Shown here piece by piece: positions 1 to 11,500 of a stretch of DNA of 64,000 nucleotides. The position numbers and the translations under genes were made by a program. Source of the DNA: Picochlorum sp. 'celeri' (taxonomy: Eukaryota > Chlorophyta > Trebouxiophyceae); contig JAACMV010000010.1 of the NCBI GenBank assembly GCA_010909725.1, positions 721,501 through 785,500 of the forward strand, written 5' to 3'. How positions within the stretch are numbered: position 1 is the stretch's first letter; every line of letters starts with the position of its first letter. Below the pieces are notes generated by a model. That model saw only the letters and a list, made by a program, of their open reading frames with translations, was not told where the DNA came from and did not search any database.

Positions 1-1032
1 GTTCTGACGGATCTGCTGCTGTATGCCTGCACGATACTCTCTGTTAAGCTGGATAGCGAGGCCTGCAATGTGCTTCTTAATCGTCAGCCAAGTCGAATAG
101 TCAATCCTTGGAGTGGATTCCACCAACTGATGTAGCCATTCTTGCATCTCCTGACAGTACCGTTCTTTATAAGCTGGGTTATTAAGAAATTGCTGAGGGA
201 TGCAGTTTCGTCGTTGTTGCTTTGTGCCCCTTTGCTGTTGTCTGAGACGGGGACTTACCAGTTTGATATTGGTGCTGATAGGCAGGTGGTCACTGTGTAC
301 TCTCGGCTGTGAGTGAACATGAACTGTGGTTATCATATGTCTGTATGCAGAAGAACAGTAGATCCTATCTAAACGACTCCTGGTTGGCTGCTCTTGCTGT
401 CTAGTGGTTGCGGCCTCATGAGTGTAAGCTTTCAAAGTGCGCAGCCGTTGTTGTGATGCTTCGCAAACTGTCTGATAGCCTATCACTTGGTTCCATTTTC
501 TATAAGTATAGGATTTCCTCGGCGCTGTACGAGATGTTGTATCTCTTTTATCTTCAATGAAGTTAAAATCACCACACCAGATCACTGTATTTTGGACAGC
601 CAAGTGGTGGAGGAGTGAAATGCATTCATCCACGGCCTCGCGATTGTTCTGAATTGGCATATAAACAGTTGAGAGGACAAAACGCTGATCCTGGCAGCGA
701 ATATCAAGTGAGAGGATATGACTAGACCTGGAGTGGGAGAGCTTCCTGCATGAGAGAATGACCTTAGTTGAAAAGAGTGACTCTTTGATCCAGATGGCTA
801 CTCCTCCTTGTGGGCGTTTATTTTTCCGTTTGGCAGGGCCCCAGTACGTGCGCCAACCTTGAGACTGTAAGGTAGAATTGTATGTCTGCGTCATCCCTAG
901 AGTCAAATGTGTTTCCTGTAGTAAGATGATATCATATTGTGTATAGATTTGCCTAATCTGTAAGAATTTTTGTTTTGAGAGACCGTTGATATTTTGTGAG
1001 TAAATTCTAATTCCTGTAATTTGCTGCATCAT
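1..1032 (-). CDS. LINE ORF2 N-terminus: endonuclease/exonuclease/phosphatase domain (partial)
   Basis: This frame is open from an ATG at 1032 to base 1 (344 codons, no stop) and continues outside the window. It carries the landmarks of retrotransposon APE endonucleases in order: an early Asn (SQNINGL), the catalytic Glu in LLQETHL, a VYMPIQNN segment, GDFNFIEDKRD, SRLDRIY and the terminal SDHLPI with the catalytic Asp-His pair. This domain nicks target DNA to prime reverse transcription. The downstream reverse transcriptase is not in view. All key endonuclease residues are present and the frame is undamaged, so the copy could be young or active. The family resembles Tx1/L1-type elements through the SRLDR and SDHLPI signatures, but the clade is not certain. 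Confidence 0.9.
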   Translation of the reverse strand, partial: MMQQITGIRIYSQNINGLSKQKFLQIRQIYTQYDIILLQETHLTLGMTQTYNSTLQSQGWRTYWGPAKRKNKRPQGGVAIWIKESLFSTKVILSCRKLSHSRSSHILSLDIRCQDQRFVLSTVYMPIQNNREAVDECISLLHHLAVQNTVIWCGDFNFIEDKRDTTSRTAPRKSYTYRKWNQVIGYQTVCEASQQRLRTLKAYTHEAATTRQQEQPTRSRLDRIYCSSAYRHMITTVHVHSQPRVHSDHLPISTNIKLVSPRLRQQQRGTKQQRRNCIPQQFLNNPAYKERYCQEMQEWLHQLVESTPRIDYSTWLTIKKHIAGLAIQLNREYRAGIQQQIRQN

Positions 1033-1570
1033 AGTAAATATTGTGAGAGGCAAGACTGGCAATTGTTTTATCTATTGGCAGGTTGCCCAGGCCCCTTATG
1101 GGGCGTTGAGATGCTAGGTTGTCCCTTCGAGGCATCCGCAGGCACTTTAGCACGTATTTTACGTTTTCTGGCTGCGACTGTGATCCAAGGGCTTTCCTGA
1201 ATAACATCTTGCATAGGGCATTCACCTGGTGTCTCCTCATACTGGGGTTTGTCAAACTCAGTATAGTGACTCCGCATTAATGCTTGCCTGTATCTCGTCC
1301 CGTCATGAATCGCTTGAGCATAGGCACGTTTGGCATAATCTGTTGTCTGGCGTGATGGCATGCGTCCTTGTGGTTTCCACAGCAGGGTCAATTTGATTGG
1401 TTTGTCTCCAAACATGAACTCTTTTTGGGTAAAGGTTTCCACTTTGTCAACCTGGAGCAGCGCTGTATAATTGGTGGAGTGGTACTGTCGATGTCCTTTC
1501 TGACGTCTTGTTGAGGAAACTTCAGTGACTGGGAGTTCCAATTGCTGTAAAGCCAGCATGGTGTTAACTA
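1..1570 (-). mobile_element. 5' portion of a non-LTR (LINE-type) retrotransposon, truncated by the window edge
   Basis: Two consecutive minus-strand reading frames occupy this stretch. The first is a short basic ORF1-like protein. The second is an ORF beginning at 1032 that encodes an apurinic-type endonuclease and stays open to base 1. This ORF1-ORF2 order with an endonuclease at the start of ORF2 is the standard layout of APE-type LINEs; the reverse transcriptase would lie beyond the left edge. The 5' boundary is not sharply defined. Element-like coding ends near 1560-1595 and a host gene begins at 1763. No target-site duplication can be seen because the 3' end is absent. Confidence 0.85.
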
Positions 1571-1595
1571 AAAATATCATAAAAGTAGTATTCAA
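1068..1595 (-). CDS. ORF1-like protein of the LINE element
   Basis: The ORF encodes about 175 residues, with a later possible start at Met13 (1559). It ends 35 nt before the ORF2 start. The protein is basic and contains the motif SPWITVAARKRK followed by a Pro/Lys-rich tail; a W-x-T/V-V segment next to a basic patch is common in ORF1 proteins of LINEs, which bind element RNA. No zinc knuckle is present. It is short for a complete ORF1, so it may be the C-terminal part of a truncated copy. Assignment rests mainly on its position directly upstream of the endonuclease ORF. Confidence 0.5.
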   Translation of the reverse strand: MNTTFMIFLVNTMLALQQLELPVTEVSSTRRQKGHRQYHSTNYTALLQVDKVETFTQKEFMFGDKPIKLTLLWKPQGRMPSRQTTDYAKRAYAQAIHDGTRYRQALMRSHYTEFDKPQYEETPGECPMQDVIQESPWITVAARKRKIRAKVPADASKGQPSISTPHKGPGQPANR

Positions 1596-1762
1596 ATGCT
1601 TGTGGGGTGCATCTGTGAGGAATCAGTTCTGCAAAGCTCAACCAGGATTTGAATTACAGGTGCGCCAGGGCGCCGTCCTCGATCGAGCCATGGCCATGGC
1701 CATCATCAAGATGCATCATCCCTCCGCTTTTGGATACGAATTTATATAGTAAATTTGAATCA

Positions 1763-2755
1763 ATGCGCATCTCGAGGAAGGATTTGTCGGATATTGTGTC
1801 AGCCTGGTGTCCTGTATTTTACTTGAATCACTCGGATGTGTATGGGCCTTGTTCTTTTGATTTCTTCATTGAGAATAGCAAACTAGTACACCGAACAGAC
1901 TCTAATGAAGACATAGTATTGGTAGAAAGGGGTTTATTGCGCTCAGAGGTACTCGCTGAGCACAGCAACAGTGCAAGACCTGCCAGGTTGTGGTTGGCTC
2001 TTTGTGAGAGTGCTCGGCGGGGACAGCCGGGCCATATCGACGATGTTCCTGTGTATGCGCATGTCAAATCTATTAGAAAATACACGGAAGGACCAGCAGA
2101 GGAATGCTATGAGGCTTTGGAGATTACGTACATCACCATGTTTGCACACAATGGTCCCTATCATGTGCTTGGGGCCAGGGTTGGAGCACACGATGGGGAT
2201 ATCGAGCATATCACGGTTCGGATAGATCCCCATGATTATAGTCTGATTGGTGTGTGGTATAATGCTCACCGAAACCATGATGGTAGTTGGGTGTATGCGG
2301 ACAGAGTAGAGATGGATGGTGATTGTCAAAGAATTGTGAGTTACATTGCCAGGCATGGGCACGGGCATTACCCAGAGCCCAGAACAATATATAGGCATTT
2401 TTTCCTAGGAAATGATGTGATGAAGCGCGAGAAGCGCTGGGACCCGAGGAAGGTCATCCTGTTGCCTACATGGAAGGATGTGGGACATGAAACAGTCGAG
2501 CTTTGCATGGCTGCATCACGAGGTTGCCAAGCACGCACGAAACTCCCATATTGTGCTCCATTGTCCCATCATAGACCTAGTATTGTGGACACAGATCCTT
2601 GTGCATGGCTGCGGTTCAAAGGTTTCTATGGGGAAGGAAATGGAGCAGCAGCCCCTGTGATGCAATGTTGGTTCCTCAATGCCGAGCCACCATGCAGTAG
2701 GCACCCACTTCTGCGCTTGTTTTGTCACTTTTGGCCCGAGACTGCTTCCATCTAA
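1763..2755 (+). CDS. VPS62-like (DUF946 family) protein
   Basis: The 330-residue single-exon protein resembles the VPS62 family found in plants and fungi. An N-terminal segment with AWCPVFYLNHSDVYGPCS corresponds to the family's 'P-V-x-L-H-P' start. The central part, with EITYITMFAHNGPY and DIEHITVRID, and then RNHDGSWV and YIARHGHGHYPEP, is the conserved core with its His/Asp-rich signature, and GFYGEGNGAA lies near the end. Function is poorly defined; yeast Vps62 affects vacuolar protein sorting. I chose the ATG at 1763 because the family-like sequence starts just after it and an AT-rich TTTATATAG lies 14 nt upstream. The longer open frame from 1649 runs into the retrotransposon flank. Residues about 240-290 match the family less well; a small unrecognised intron there cannot be excluded. 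Confidence 0.72.
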   Translation: MRISRKDLSDIVSAWCPVFYLNHSDVYGPCSFDFFIENSKLVHRTDSNEDIVLVERGLLRSEVLAEHSNSARPARLWLALCESARRGQPGHIDDVPVYAHVKSIRKYTEGPAEECYEALEITYITMFAHNGPYHVLGARVGAHDGDIEHITVRIDPHDYSLIGVWYNAHRNHDGSWVYADRVEMDGDCQRIVSYIARHGHGHYPEPRTIYRHFFLGNDVMKREKRWDPRKVILLPTWKDVGHETVELCMAASRGCQARTKLPYCAPLSHHRPSIVDTDPCAWLRFKGFYGEGNGAAAPVMQCWFLNAEPPCSRHPLLRLFCHFWPETASI

Positions 2756-2765
2756 TCTACCTGTA

Positions 2766-3903
2766 TCATTCTTCTTTCTTGGTGCCCTCATCATCTTCCT
2801 CCCGAATGTCATCAAGCTTACCTCCAGGTGTCAGCGATTTCACAATAATCCGCATGATGAGGTAGGACCAATATATGTGCAAGAGGTACAGGAAAATGAG
2901 CAATCCATTCAGGATGGATACATGTGGCTCGATATCGACGCCACCAACTTGCTTTGCTCTCTCATACGTGTCTGTCAATGTAGAGCGAATAACAATGAAA
3001 CCAAATGCATAGATTCGGGTGGCAAACCAGCTAAGTGCAAACATGATGAACCAAGATACACTCATCCACTCTGGAGCTTTGGCATATCTTGCCATTTTAG
3101 CTGCTTCTAAGAAGATGTCATTCATCTCATGACAGGCAAGGACGAGCACTCCAATGTGCAACAGACTGCATGCATCATTCATGATTATAGCAACGGTTCT
3201 CTTGAACGCAATACAATTGTCATACATATAATAATACGTACTGGAGATAGTATGAGTACCCAATCAGGATGACGGTGGCCACATGATGGGCAAACAACTG
3301 CCATCTGTCATGCCTCTTTGTTTCCCACAGGAATATCATGGGAATGGCCTGTGAGTAAAACGCAAGCTCGAATCTGTAAATAAATCTCTCACCAGGACTA
3401 ACTATCTGGCCCATACAAGGCAGGTCAAAGCATTCCGAATAGCATAGTTTGAGATTCCAGAACCAAGCCTTTGGGAGTGCCACATACAGGATAACAACCG
3501 AGAAGGCAATCTGTACCCCGCACTTGTATGCCGACTCTTTGAACTTCTCATATCTGTCCAATGTATCTTTTGAGAGATTCTTCAGGTCTGATGGAATCCT
3601 GAGAGCGAAGCAAGCCAACCACTGCATGGAAAAGGTCGCATGTCGAGTCAACTGACGGAGGACAAGAATTCGGGATTCTCAACGTACATGATAGACTGTC
3701 TTATCCAGTATATATCTCACAATAGGGAACAGAATGGCAATTATGGTCGCAATCACGTAGTCCATGGCCTTTTCCTGAGGCAGACTAGGGAAGTAGTCTG
3801 TTAATGCTTGCACTGGCCAATCTACGAGCGTATTCATCTTGGTTGCAAAAAAGTCTGAAAAAAAATACCATCTGCTTCTTGCGAATTGAAGCCTTTGATC
3901 CAT
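2766..3903 (-). CDS. Ceramide synthase-like TLC-domain protein (LAG1/LASS family)
   Basis: Three exons, complement 3688-3903, 3242-3651 and 2766-3165, join in frame to 341 residues. The introns are 36 and 76 nt, both with GTACGT donors. Multiple membrane segments form a TRAM-LAG1-CLN8 domain. The catalytic Lag1 motif lies around residues 193-225: RWQLFAHHVATVILIGYS keeps the paired His, followed after splicing by YYLHLLHIGVLVLACHEMND and FLEAAKM. The family N-acylates sphingoid bases in the ER membrane. The usual Asn and Arg of the motif are His here, and the 'HD' pair reads HE. The C-terminus ends in an acidic and lysine-rich tail (KKEE), consistent with ER retention. The start could instead be Met23 at 3837, which directly follows a pyrimidine tract and CAG that look like a splice acceptor. 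No homeodomain is present. Confidence 0.82.
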
Positions 3904-4232
3904 TCACGATTGACTGAGTGGCAGCAGCAATCATCAAGAGCAGTCTTTTCTTTTTTCAACCTTTTTTGATGGTGGATCATCGATGAGATATATGGCGAAC
4001 CTACACAGGATATGGATAGATATCTATGATGCCAATTGATCATGATCTCTTTGTCGTTTCAATGCTATATCGCAGGATGTAGAAGCACATGTCATGATAG
4101 TATCTCGATTACATTGTACACCATACTATGCATATAAAATGATGACGATCCAATCGTACGAGTAAGAGAAAAATAGGCACCATCACCATGCGTCAAGATG
4201 ACGATGATGTCGAATATATCATGAGAAAGAAA
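3904..4232. other. Intergenic, no gene seen
   Basis: This lies between the ceramide synthase start and the peroxiredoxin stop. It is AT-rich with runs of T and GATGAT-like simple sequence. It probably holds the ceramide synthase promoter and the peroxiredoxin 3' end. I see no supported coding sequence or RNA gene. Confidence 0.5.
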
Positions 4233-5226
4233 TTAGATGGCAGAGAAGTACTCCTTAGAACCCTCTGGGTCTGGCTTCATGGTCTTCTCTCCTGGCTTCC
4301 ATCCTGCTGGGCAAACCTCATCTGGGTTGTCCTGGACATACTGGAGAGCCTGGAGCACACGGAGGGTCTCATCGACATTTCTTCCGAATGCCAAGTTGTT
4401 GATGGTGGAGTGCTGGATGACTCCCTCCTTGTCAATGATGAAGAGTCCACGAAGAGCAACTCCATCCTCGGACAAGACTCCATAAGCCTCTGAGATTTCT
4501 CTCTTGAGATCAGAGACCAATGGATAGGCGAGGTCTCCGAGTCCTCCCTCATTACGTGGGGTCTGCACCCAGGCAAGATGAGAGAACTGAGAGTCGACAG
4601 AGACTCCGAGAACCTCTGTGTTCAGGTTCTTGAACTCTTCGTATCTGTCAGAGAAGGCTGTAATCTCAGTTGGGCACACAAAAGTAAAGTCCAATGGGTA
4701 GAAGAAGAGGACGATGTACTTTCCCTTGTACTTGTCGAGGGAAACATCGATGAACTCCTGGTCATAGACAGCAGTGGTGCTGAAATCTGGAGCGGCATTT
4801 CCCACAAGAGGAGCCTGCACGTGGAATTGAGCACAGAGTCAGCACACAGAGGTCGGATCTCAGCCACACCATTACAATGTCCCATAGAGACACATCCAAA
4901 TGCATCCCACTATGTTCCATATGAAATAATCAAGCACATTTCATTCCCCATGCGGAATATCGGGCTACAGAACGAGTTCCTACTACGATTCTGTGGCGAT
5001 CAGACGTCTGACAGAGCACCACCGATCTCGACGTATACACCATCATTGTGGGCAGATCTCCGCCACATTGCGAATCAAACATGATTTATCAACGTACCAC
5101 GGCCTTGCAAGTAGTATCCACGGACACACGGCGAGACACACCAGCAACCTTGAGGGCAGCAGCTGGGCGTCCAGCACGAACAGCAGTGGAAGATGGCACA
5201 GATGCCACGCGCATTGTCTTCATCAT
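4233..5226 (-). CDS. Plastid 2-Cys peroxiredoxin
   Basis: Two exons (complement 5098-5226 and 4233-4814) separated by a 283-nt intron give 236 residues. Exon 1 encodes only a Ser/Arg/Ala-rich N-terminus ([20 protein letters not shown] and so on) with chloroplast-transit-peptide composition. Exon 2 encodes the thioredoxin-fold enzyme, starting near VGNAAPDF. The peroxidatic Cys sits in FVCPTE and the resolving Cys in EVCPAGW, so it is a typical 2-Cys enzyme that reduces H2O2 and alkyl peroxides using thioredoxin or NTRC. The sensitivity elements GGLG and the C-terminal YF (KEYFSAI) are both present, so hyperoxidation by peroxide is expected. The donor is GTACGT and the acceptor is CAG before GCTCCTCTT. 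Confidence 0.95.
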
Positions 5227-5574
5227 CTTTACTTTTGTTTTATTATTGGGGTTGTATCAAAGAAAAAAGAATGCTGCTTCTGGATGAGCCCAGAATGCTC
5301 ATCTATCCTGTCTCATCTCATCGTCTGGCCCAAAAAGGCGCCACCAAAGGAAGGCGCCCTGTTTCCTTTGCATAGGAAGAAGAAGGGGAGAAAGACCAGA
5401 GGTTTCGGTATTCCATCGGATATAATGGTATCAGTGAATGATCAATCAAAGATACAAGAGTCAAAAATATGACAACATGACCAGATCTTTGCTCCATGGG
5501 ATTTTTCATGCCCAGTCTGTAAACAGTGACTGAACACTGTATTTCAAACTCCTGGGGAGTCATTACAGCACTGT
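5227..5574. promoter_or_regulatory. Divergent intergenic region between peroxiredoxin and PIEZO
   Basis: About 350 nt separate two genes transcribed outward, so both promoters should lie here. Two copies of GGCGCC stand 18 nt apart near 5338-5360. No TATA box is convincing and no coding sequence is supported. Confidence 0.4.
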
Positions 5575-8500
5575 ATGGTTGACTTGACTATTTCGTTGTT
5601 ACCTGTACTTGGGTCGCTGTTCCCGGGGTTTGTGGGGCTTGGCTTTGTGTGCCTATTGCTTCTTGGAGGACTGGCACATTCGAACAGTGACTACTGGGGG
5701 ACTCTTCGGCAAATTTGGAGACCTTTGGCCTTTTTCTACATCCTTTCTATTGTTATAGTACAATTTGGACTGGATGCGTTGGCCTGGGTGGATGTTCTTC
5801 GTTCAAGTGTGTTAGAACGTGCCCTAGGCTGGTGTGGGTTTCGACTTCACTGGGTCAGGGCGGGAGCTCTCAAGTACGTTGACGACGGTGTCCTCTTGGG
5901 TGCTGCATGTATATTTGCTGCCAAGGTTTCTCTAGAGTCGCCTGCAGCGAGCAGGGCCAGTGATGAATTCAAAGGAAAAGGTTTTGCGAGGAATCAGTGG
6001 CTCCTGTTTGTGACACTAGCTGGTTCCTGCTGGCAGTTGTCTGGAGTGTCGATGATGTACATATTTTTTCTGCTATATTGGGCAGTCAAGATGCCATCGA
6101 AGAACCATGTGCGCTCTTCGCTGGAGCGGCTTCGATATGTACTGGCTGGGAATGTCCTCATTGAATATGTCTTGGTGTTTGGGGAGCATTTTGGTGTCCA
6201 AGGAGTGGTGTCAGAGAAGATTCTGTTCGCAATATTTGGTGTATCACAGCTTCGAGATCTAGGATTGGCGAGCCCATGGTCTTGCATTGTAGCGTCCATG
6301 CATGTGATTGTGCTCTGTGCAGCTTTTGTGTTTTGCTCTGGGGCCATTGCTGGGGTTCCTCAAGACTCTACTCTGTTAGGCGACGTAGATGACGATATAA
6401 CAGCTCCACTGTTGCTTACGGATGAACGTATAGGTGGCTCGAGATCAAACGACCACGGTATGCAGAGTGAGTTGAAACAGTGTCGGGTGCATCTCTTAGC
6501 TGGGTGCTCCCTCCTTGTTTGTGGTCTTAGCACGCCGTCTCTGTTTGGAGTCGTTTGTGTTTTGCTGGGAGTATCTCTATATAACGTGAGTATTTCTAGA
6601 GGCTGTGAGAGCAATCGGTTGCGAAGCTTTGCAGTGTCATTTGCATCTTTGTGGCTGCTGATTGCATATGGGTTCACACTTTTGGCCCATATCGGCTTTA
6701 CCATCAAAGCAGGATTCTGGTTGAAGTTTACGATAGGAAATGCTGACAATCTTCAGCTATGGCAGTGGATATGTTTGGCATTGCCTCTTTTGGCAGAATA
6801 TGGCGCTGGGCTTCTGAGTGATTATAACATCCCTGCAGAAGCATTCTCTGTCCCTGCGTCAATGGTATTCATTCCGTCCATCCTCCTGTCGTCGTCGCTT
6901 TTCATCTCGGGTACCTTGGGTCATGATGTGATACACTTTTTGTTGCTTTTGTCTTGCTTTGGCATTCTAGGAAGGGGTTCCATACGTGCTGGTATTGCTA
7001 TGGAGGAGATATTTAGTGTCAGCAGAGATCTTGTCAGCTGGATTGACTCGTATCTGAACCTTCTTGTGGTGCTTCTGTACACCGTGTTTATGATCCAATC
7101 TGATTATATATTGGATCTAGTGTCTAAGTACGAGATGGAGCCTTTGCTGGATCTGCTTGGTCTGTGGACTCCTGCTTACGCGAGAACTGTTTTGCAGCAG
7201 ATGATTCCAGTTGTGGTCACGGTACGATACATTTTATTTATTTCATGCTAAGAAATACGATATATATACGGCAATATTGTATATTGTAGGTCAAGATATA
7301 CGGGGGATTGATGGCACAAAGATCAATCTTGTTTCATGGCAGGAATTGCCAAGGGTCTTGTGAATCCTTGCGACCAATTTTGGTCATTGCCAATGTAGTT
7401 TCCTCTACAGGGTCATTGTCTATATTTGTGGCCACGTGCATAGGATGTATTTGGTTGACAAAAATAAGCAGTATCATGTGTCTACTGTATTTGATACTGT
7501 CTGTGTGTGTTCTTTTGGGAAATCCATTCAAGTCTGACCAATGGATATGGGAAGGCTCCGAAGAAGGAGTTGATGAGCCTACCTCTTCCGTAATGATAGG
7601 AGGGCTCTTAGGTGTGTATCAAAATTTCCAAGGGAAAGAAAAGTACTTCAAATCTAAATCATCCAAGTTTCTATCTTGGATTCCTGTGGCTCTCTTAGTA
7701 GGCACAACAGTGGCGGATTTCTTGGTGCAAATCTTTGTATTGGGGCTTGTCTTTCATCAAGATTACTTTCATTATAGTTTTTCTTCGGGTGAAAAAGACA
7801 TGCTGCAGAGTCTTTTCAGTATTAATGTCAATGCGAGAGGTATGGCGCTGTTCTTTGGACTGCTACGGCCATTCTTGGTTTTGTCAGCTATTCGTTTCAA
7901 TAGAAGAATGCTCAGCATCAGCAATCTGGCATCACATGCCGGCTTCGATCAAGCAAGTCTGGGGATCATCAATAGCAAGAGTATACTAGGGCTTTGTGCA
8001 AGATTCATGAAAATTATTTCTGGAATTCTAGTCGCTGTGGCCATTTTCAGCTTGGCCTTGCATGCACCATGCATTATGAGTTGGGTCCTCTTGTTACTTT
8101 TGCTCGTTTCAATGAGGCCCATCTTGCAGCCTCGATACAGTCGTCACAGATCTCTACAGATACGTATGGTTTTAGTTGCGCTCATCACATTTTGGGGACT
8201 CGTGTATTATCTTCTCTCAATTGAATGGGTTTGCTCAAAGCTGGCACTCAAGGATGGCCAAGTTGATTTTCTGAAATTGTTAGGCGCCATACATCCATGC
8301 AAAGAAAACGTTCCCGGCTTTTATACCACTCTAATCGCTCAGTTCTTAAGTATATCTATGATAGCCTTTAGTATCAATAGCAGCGAGTGGAAGCTGTGCA
8401 GGGACCTCTGTATGGATGGAACCGAAAAGAGTTTGCTCTTCTGGCCAATCTCACCCAGCCATCCTCCCAGCACAGATGTACAGGGAGAGACAATAGCCCC

Positions 8501-11500
8501 ACCGGATAGCACCAATATTCTCTTAAATATACTGAGAAATACGTTAGAGAACTTCTACTCGATTTTCGGCCCAGAGTTGGTACTGCTAAGCTTGCTAATG
8601 ACAGCTTTCGTTGCAAACAATGTGCTCTCGGTGGCATGCATCATGATCGTGGCACTGAATATGATCTGCTCAAATAATATCTTGTGGAACAGGTACCTCA
8701 TGGGACCTATCCTGGCGATATATCTCCTGTGGCAGCATATTTTGTCCATTAAAGCTTTGAATGGAAGGAACCAGCTAGAGGAAGAGATTTGGAACTGGCT
8801 GGGATTTTCAGAAATGGAAACATCTGCTCTATGGCTCATGTTTACCTGCTGTATTCTCATATCTTTGGAAGTGTCGCAGATTTTGGATAAACATGTTCAT
8901 ACTGGAGAGTTGGGAGCGCCAAGTATCTGGGGCCCCTTGGATTTCAACACCATTGGTCTCTGGGGCAAACACGACTGGGCTCGTTATTATCTTTTTAGAT
9001 ACCATATCGACCTAGTGCTTGTAGCAGTCGTAGCATTGTGCAGCATCGATGATGATTTCATACATGGAGGATACCTTGCTCTCTCACTCTTTTATTTTAG
9101 GTCAAAAATAAATCTCAGATGGGGAAGAAATGATTTGTTCAAATGGCTTCCCATATACAACATGACTGTGATCATTATTGCTATCGTATACCAATCTCCC
9201 TTCGAGACACTATGGAAAATCTCGACGGACGAAGATCATGAGTGCACTTTGGCGCACTTATTCGGCCTCTATAAGTTCCATGGGAATGGAAGCTATTGCA
9301 ATGGAGACGAAGGAATTGGGCTCCTCTCGCTAGGCAGGAAAGGGGTACTGACGGATATAATTCTGTGGGTATTGTTGCGTCTTCAAACTTATCTATATTC
9401 TTCTGAAGAATACGGCAAAGTTGTGGAAATCGTGGAAGAGGAGGAAAATTCGCAGAGGGAGTTGCACGTAAGAGAAGAGGATGAATCCATTCTGCAACAG
9501 GCAAACAGTGCTCTGCAGGCAAGCGAAGATCGCGTGGAGAGGATCAGAAGAATCGAGAGAATAAAAAGAACCATGGCTCAAAATGTAGATCAAATGATAT
9601 CGTTGGCCAACCCAACTCCTACCGATTACAATTTTTTGGAGGAGGAGCAGGCCGAAGCAGACTTTCAGAGAAACGGGCAGATGTACCTCTTGTCGACGCC
9701 CAAGTCTTTGAGAGATCTAGATCATGGGGCAATAGATGACAGCTGTGTGTATGGTGGAGAAAATATGAGATCATGGAACAAGATTAAATCAGCATGGAAT
9801 TACATGCTATCGAGAGCAGATAAGAGGGAGTCAAACATTGCATATGTTTTGTTCATTCTTGCATATGTTTCTGACTTCTCTTTGGTTACCATGCTTCTGC
9901 CCTTTTCAGCATTTGTCTATGCGCTAGTTTCCATCAAGTCAGCAAATCTGTACTGGAAAATTATTTTGGTGTATTGTGAAGGTGTCATCATCTCAAGCTA
10001 TCTATATCAGGTTCCTGCCCGACTGAATTGTGAGTTCTTGCCAGAACCCTTGATGGTTGTTGCCGAATTCGTTGGAATCCACTCCAATACCGCTAGAACG
10101 ATCCCCATTTTCTTTGTGTACTTGGCAACTTTATTTCATGTGTTTGGTTTGGAATCTAGGAACAAAGCAGCGCAAAGATTGGGCAATCGAGATGAGGTCT
10201 CAGTGGAGTCAACCAGCGAGTCTGGACATGTTGGCTCGACATCTGAAGTCAGGGTTCCTTCCAATAGGACGGCGTACGTCCTAGTCAGGGGGCAGACAGA
10301 TAATCTAAATATTTGGAGGCGAGCAATCTTATTCCTTTCTCAAGCTTTTATCCCTCATGAAGTTCCTGTTTCCTTCCTAATTGTTGAGTTTGTTAAAGGG
10401 TATTCTGTACATGGGCATCTCAGCAAACACTACGAAAATGCAGTGCAGTCGATTGCTGACAATATCAATACTCATTTGAAGGTTCAGTTCTATTCTTTCA
10501 TCGGTATCTCTGATAGGTCTGCTGGAGACATGATCGACGACAGCAGCCCGAAAAAAGTCCTATTTAGAGTAACAGCCCACCCTGTGGCCCAGGCTACAAC
10601 ATTTTTGAATCCTGCGAAGACATTGGCATCTGTGCTTACTGAAAGTGAGATGTATAGAAGTGGGGATATACAATCTTGTGAACACCACAGTCGTCAGTCT
10701 CAAGATTGGTATGCGCTGACTGTGCTGTTTGATATTATAGCGTTCATATTTGTGGCACTGAGTTACAATAAAATGGTCCGAAGCCCAGGAAGTATCCAAG
10801 AAATCACAAGTCAGCATGTTGTGCCCCTAGGTTATTTGGTCACTTTGCTGATTTTGTTTGTTTTTCTTGTTTTGGATAGGCTCATTTATACCATTGGCAG
10901 TCAGGCAGGCAAAGCTGTCCTCCACTTGATGTACGATATTCTGTGTTTGTCTTTGAAAGATGTGCCACATCTGATCTACGTGTCCGTGATTGCAGTCAAA
11001 TTATGATTCATTTTTGGTACTCAGAGGCGTTGGTTTGGTCCATGGGGAACTCCTCTACTGTTCATTTGATGTATCTCCGGATGTTCCTGCTGCTCAAGTG
11101 TACGTCCTTTGCGCTAAGCGCTCTCCAGTTGAGGTCTGGGTATCCACCTCCTGCATCATACTCCAACGGTATGGGTCGTCACACGTTCGTTTTCATGAGA
11201 TCAATTTCAATCACATCATCTGCCTTCTTCCATATATTTGCTGCTATCCCCTTCATCTACGAAATTAGGCAGATATTGGACTGGTCATGTACCACGACTG
11301 CTCTCACATTGTATGACTGGCTCAAACTGGAGGATATCAATATGAGTCTGTATTTTGCAGCGGTGATGCAGTATGCAAATTCTTTCAAACCAGTAGGCCA
11401 GAAACAGCCATCTCATCTCAAATTTTTCCAGGGTGCTTTGTCTGTTTTTGCCATTTTGCTTCTTTTATGGGTGCCTTTGCTGATCTTCTCCTCTGGAAAT

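Noticed and set aside
1007..1255. 82-codon minus-strand frame spanning the ORF1-ORF2 junction
   Set aside because: It is an alternative frame overlapping both retrotransposon ORFs with no independent features.
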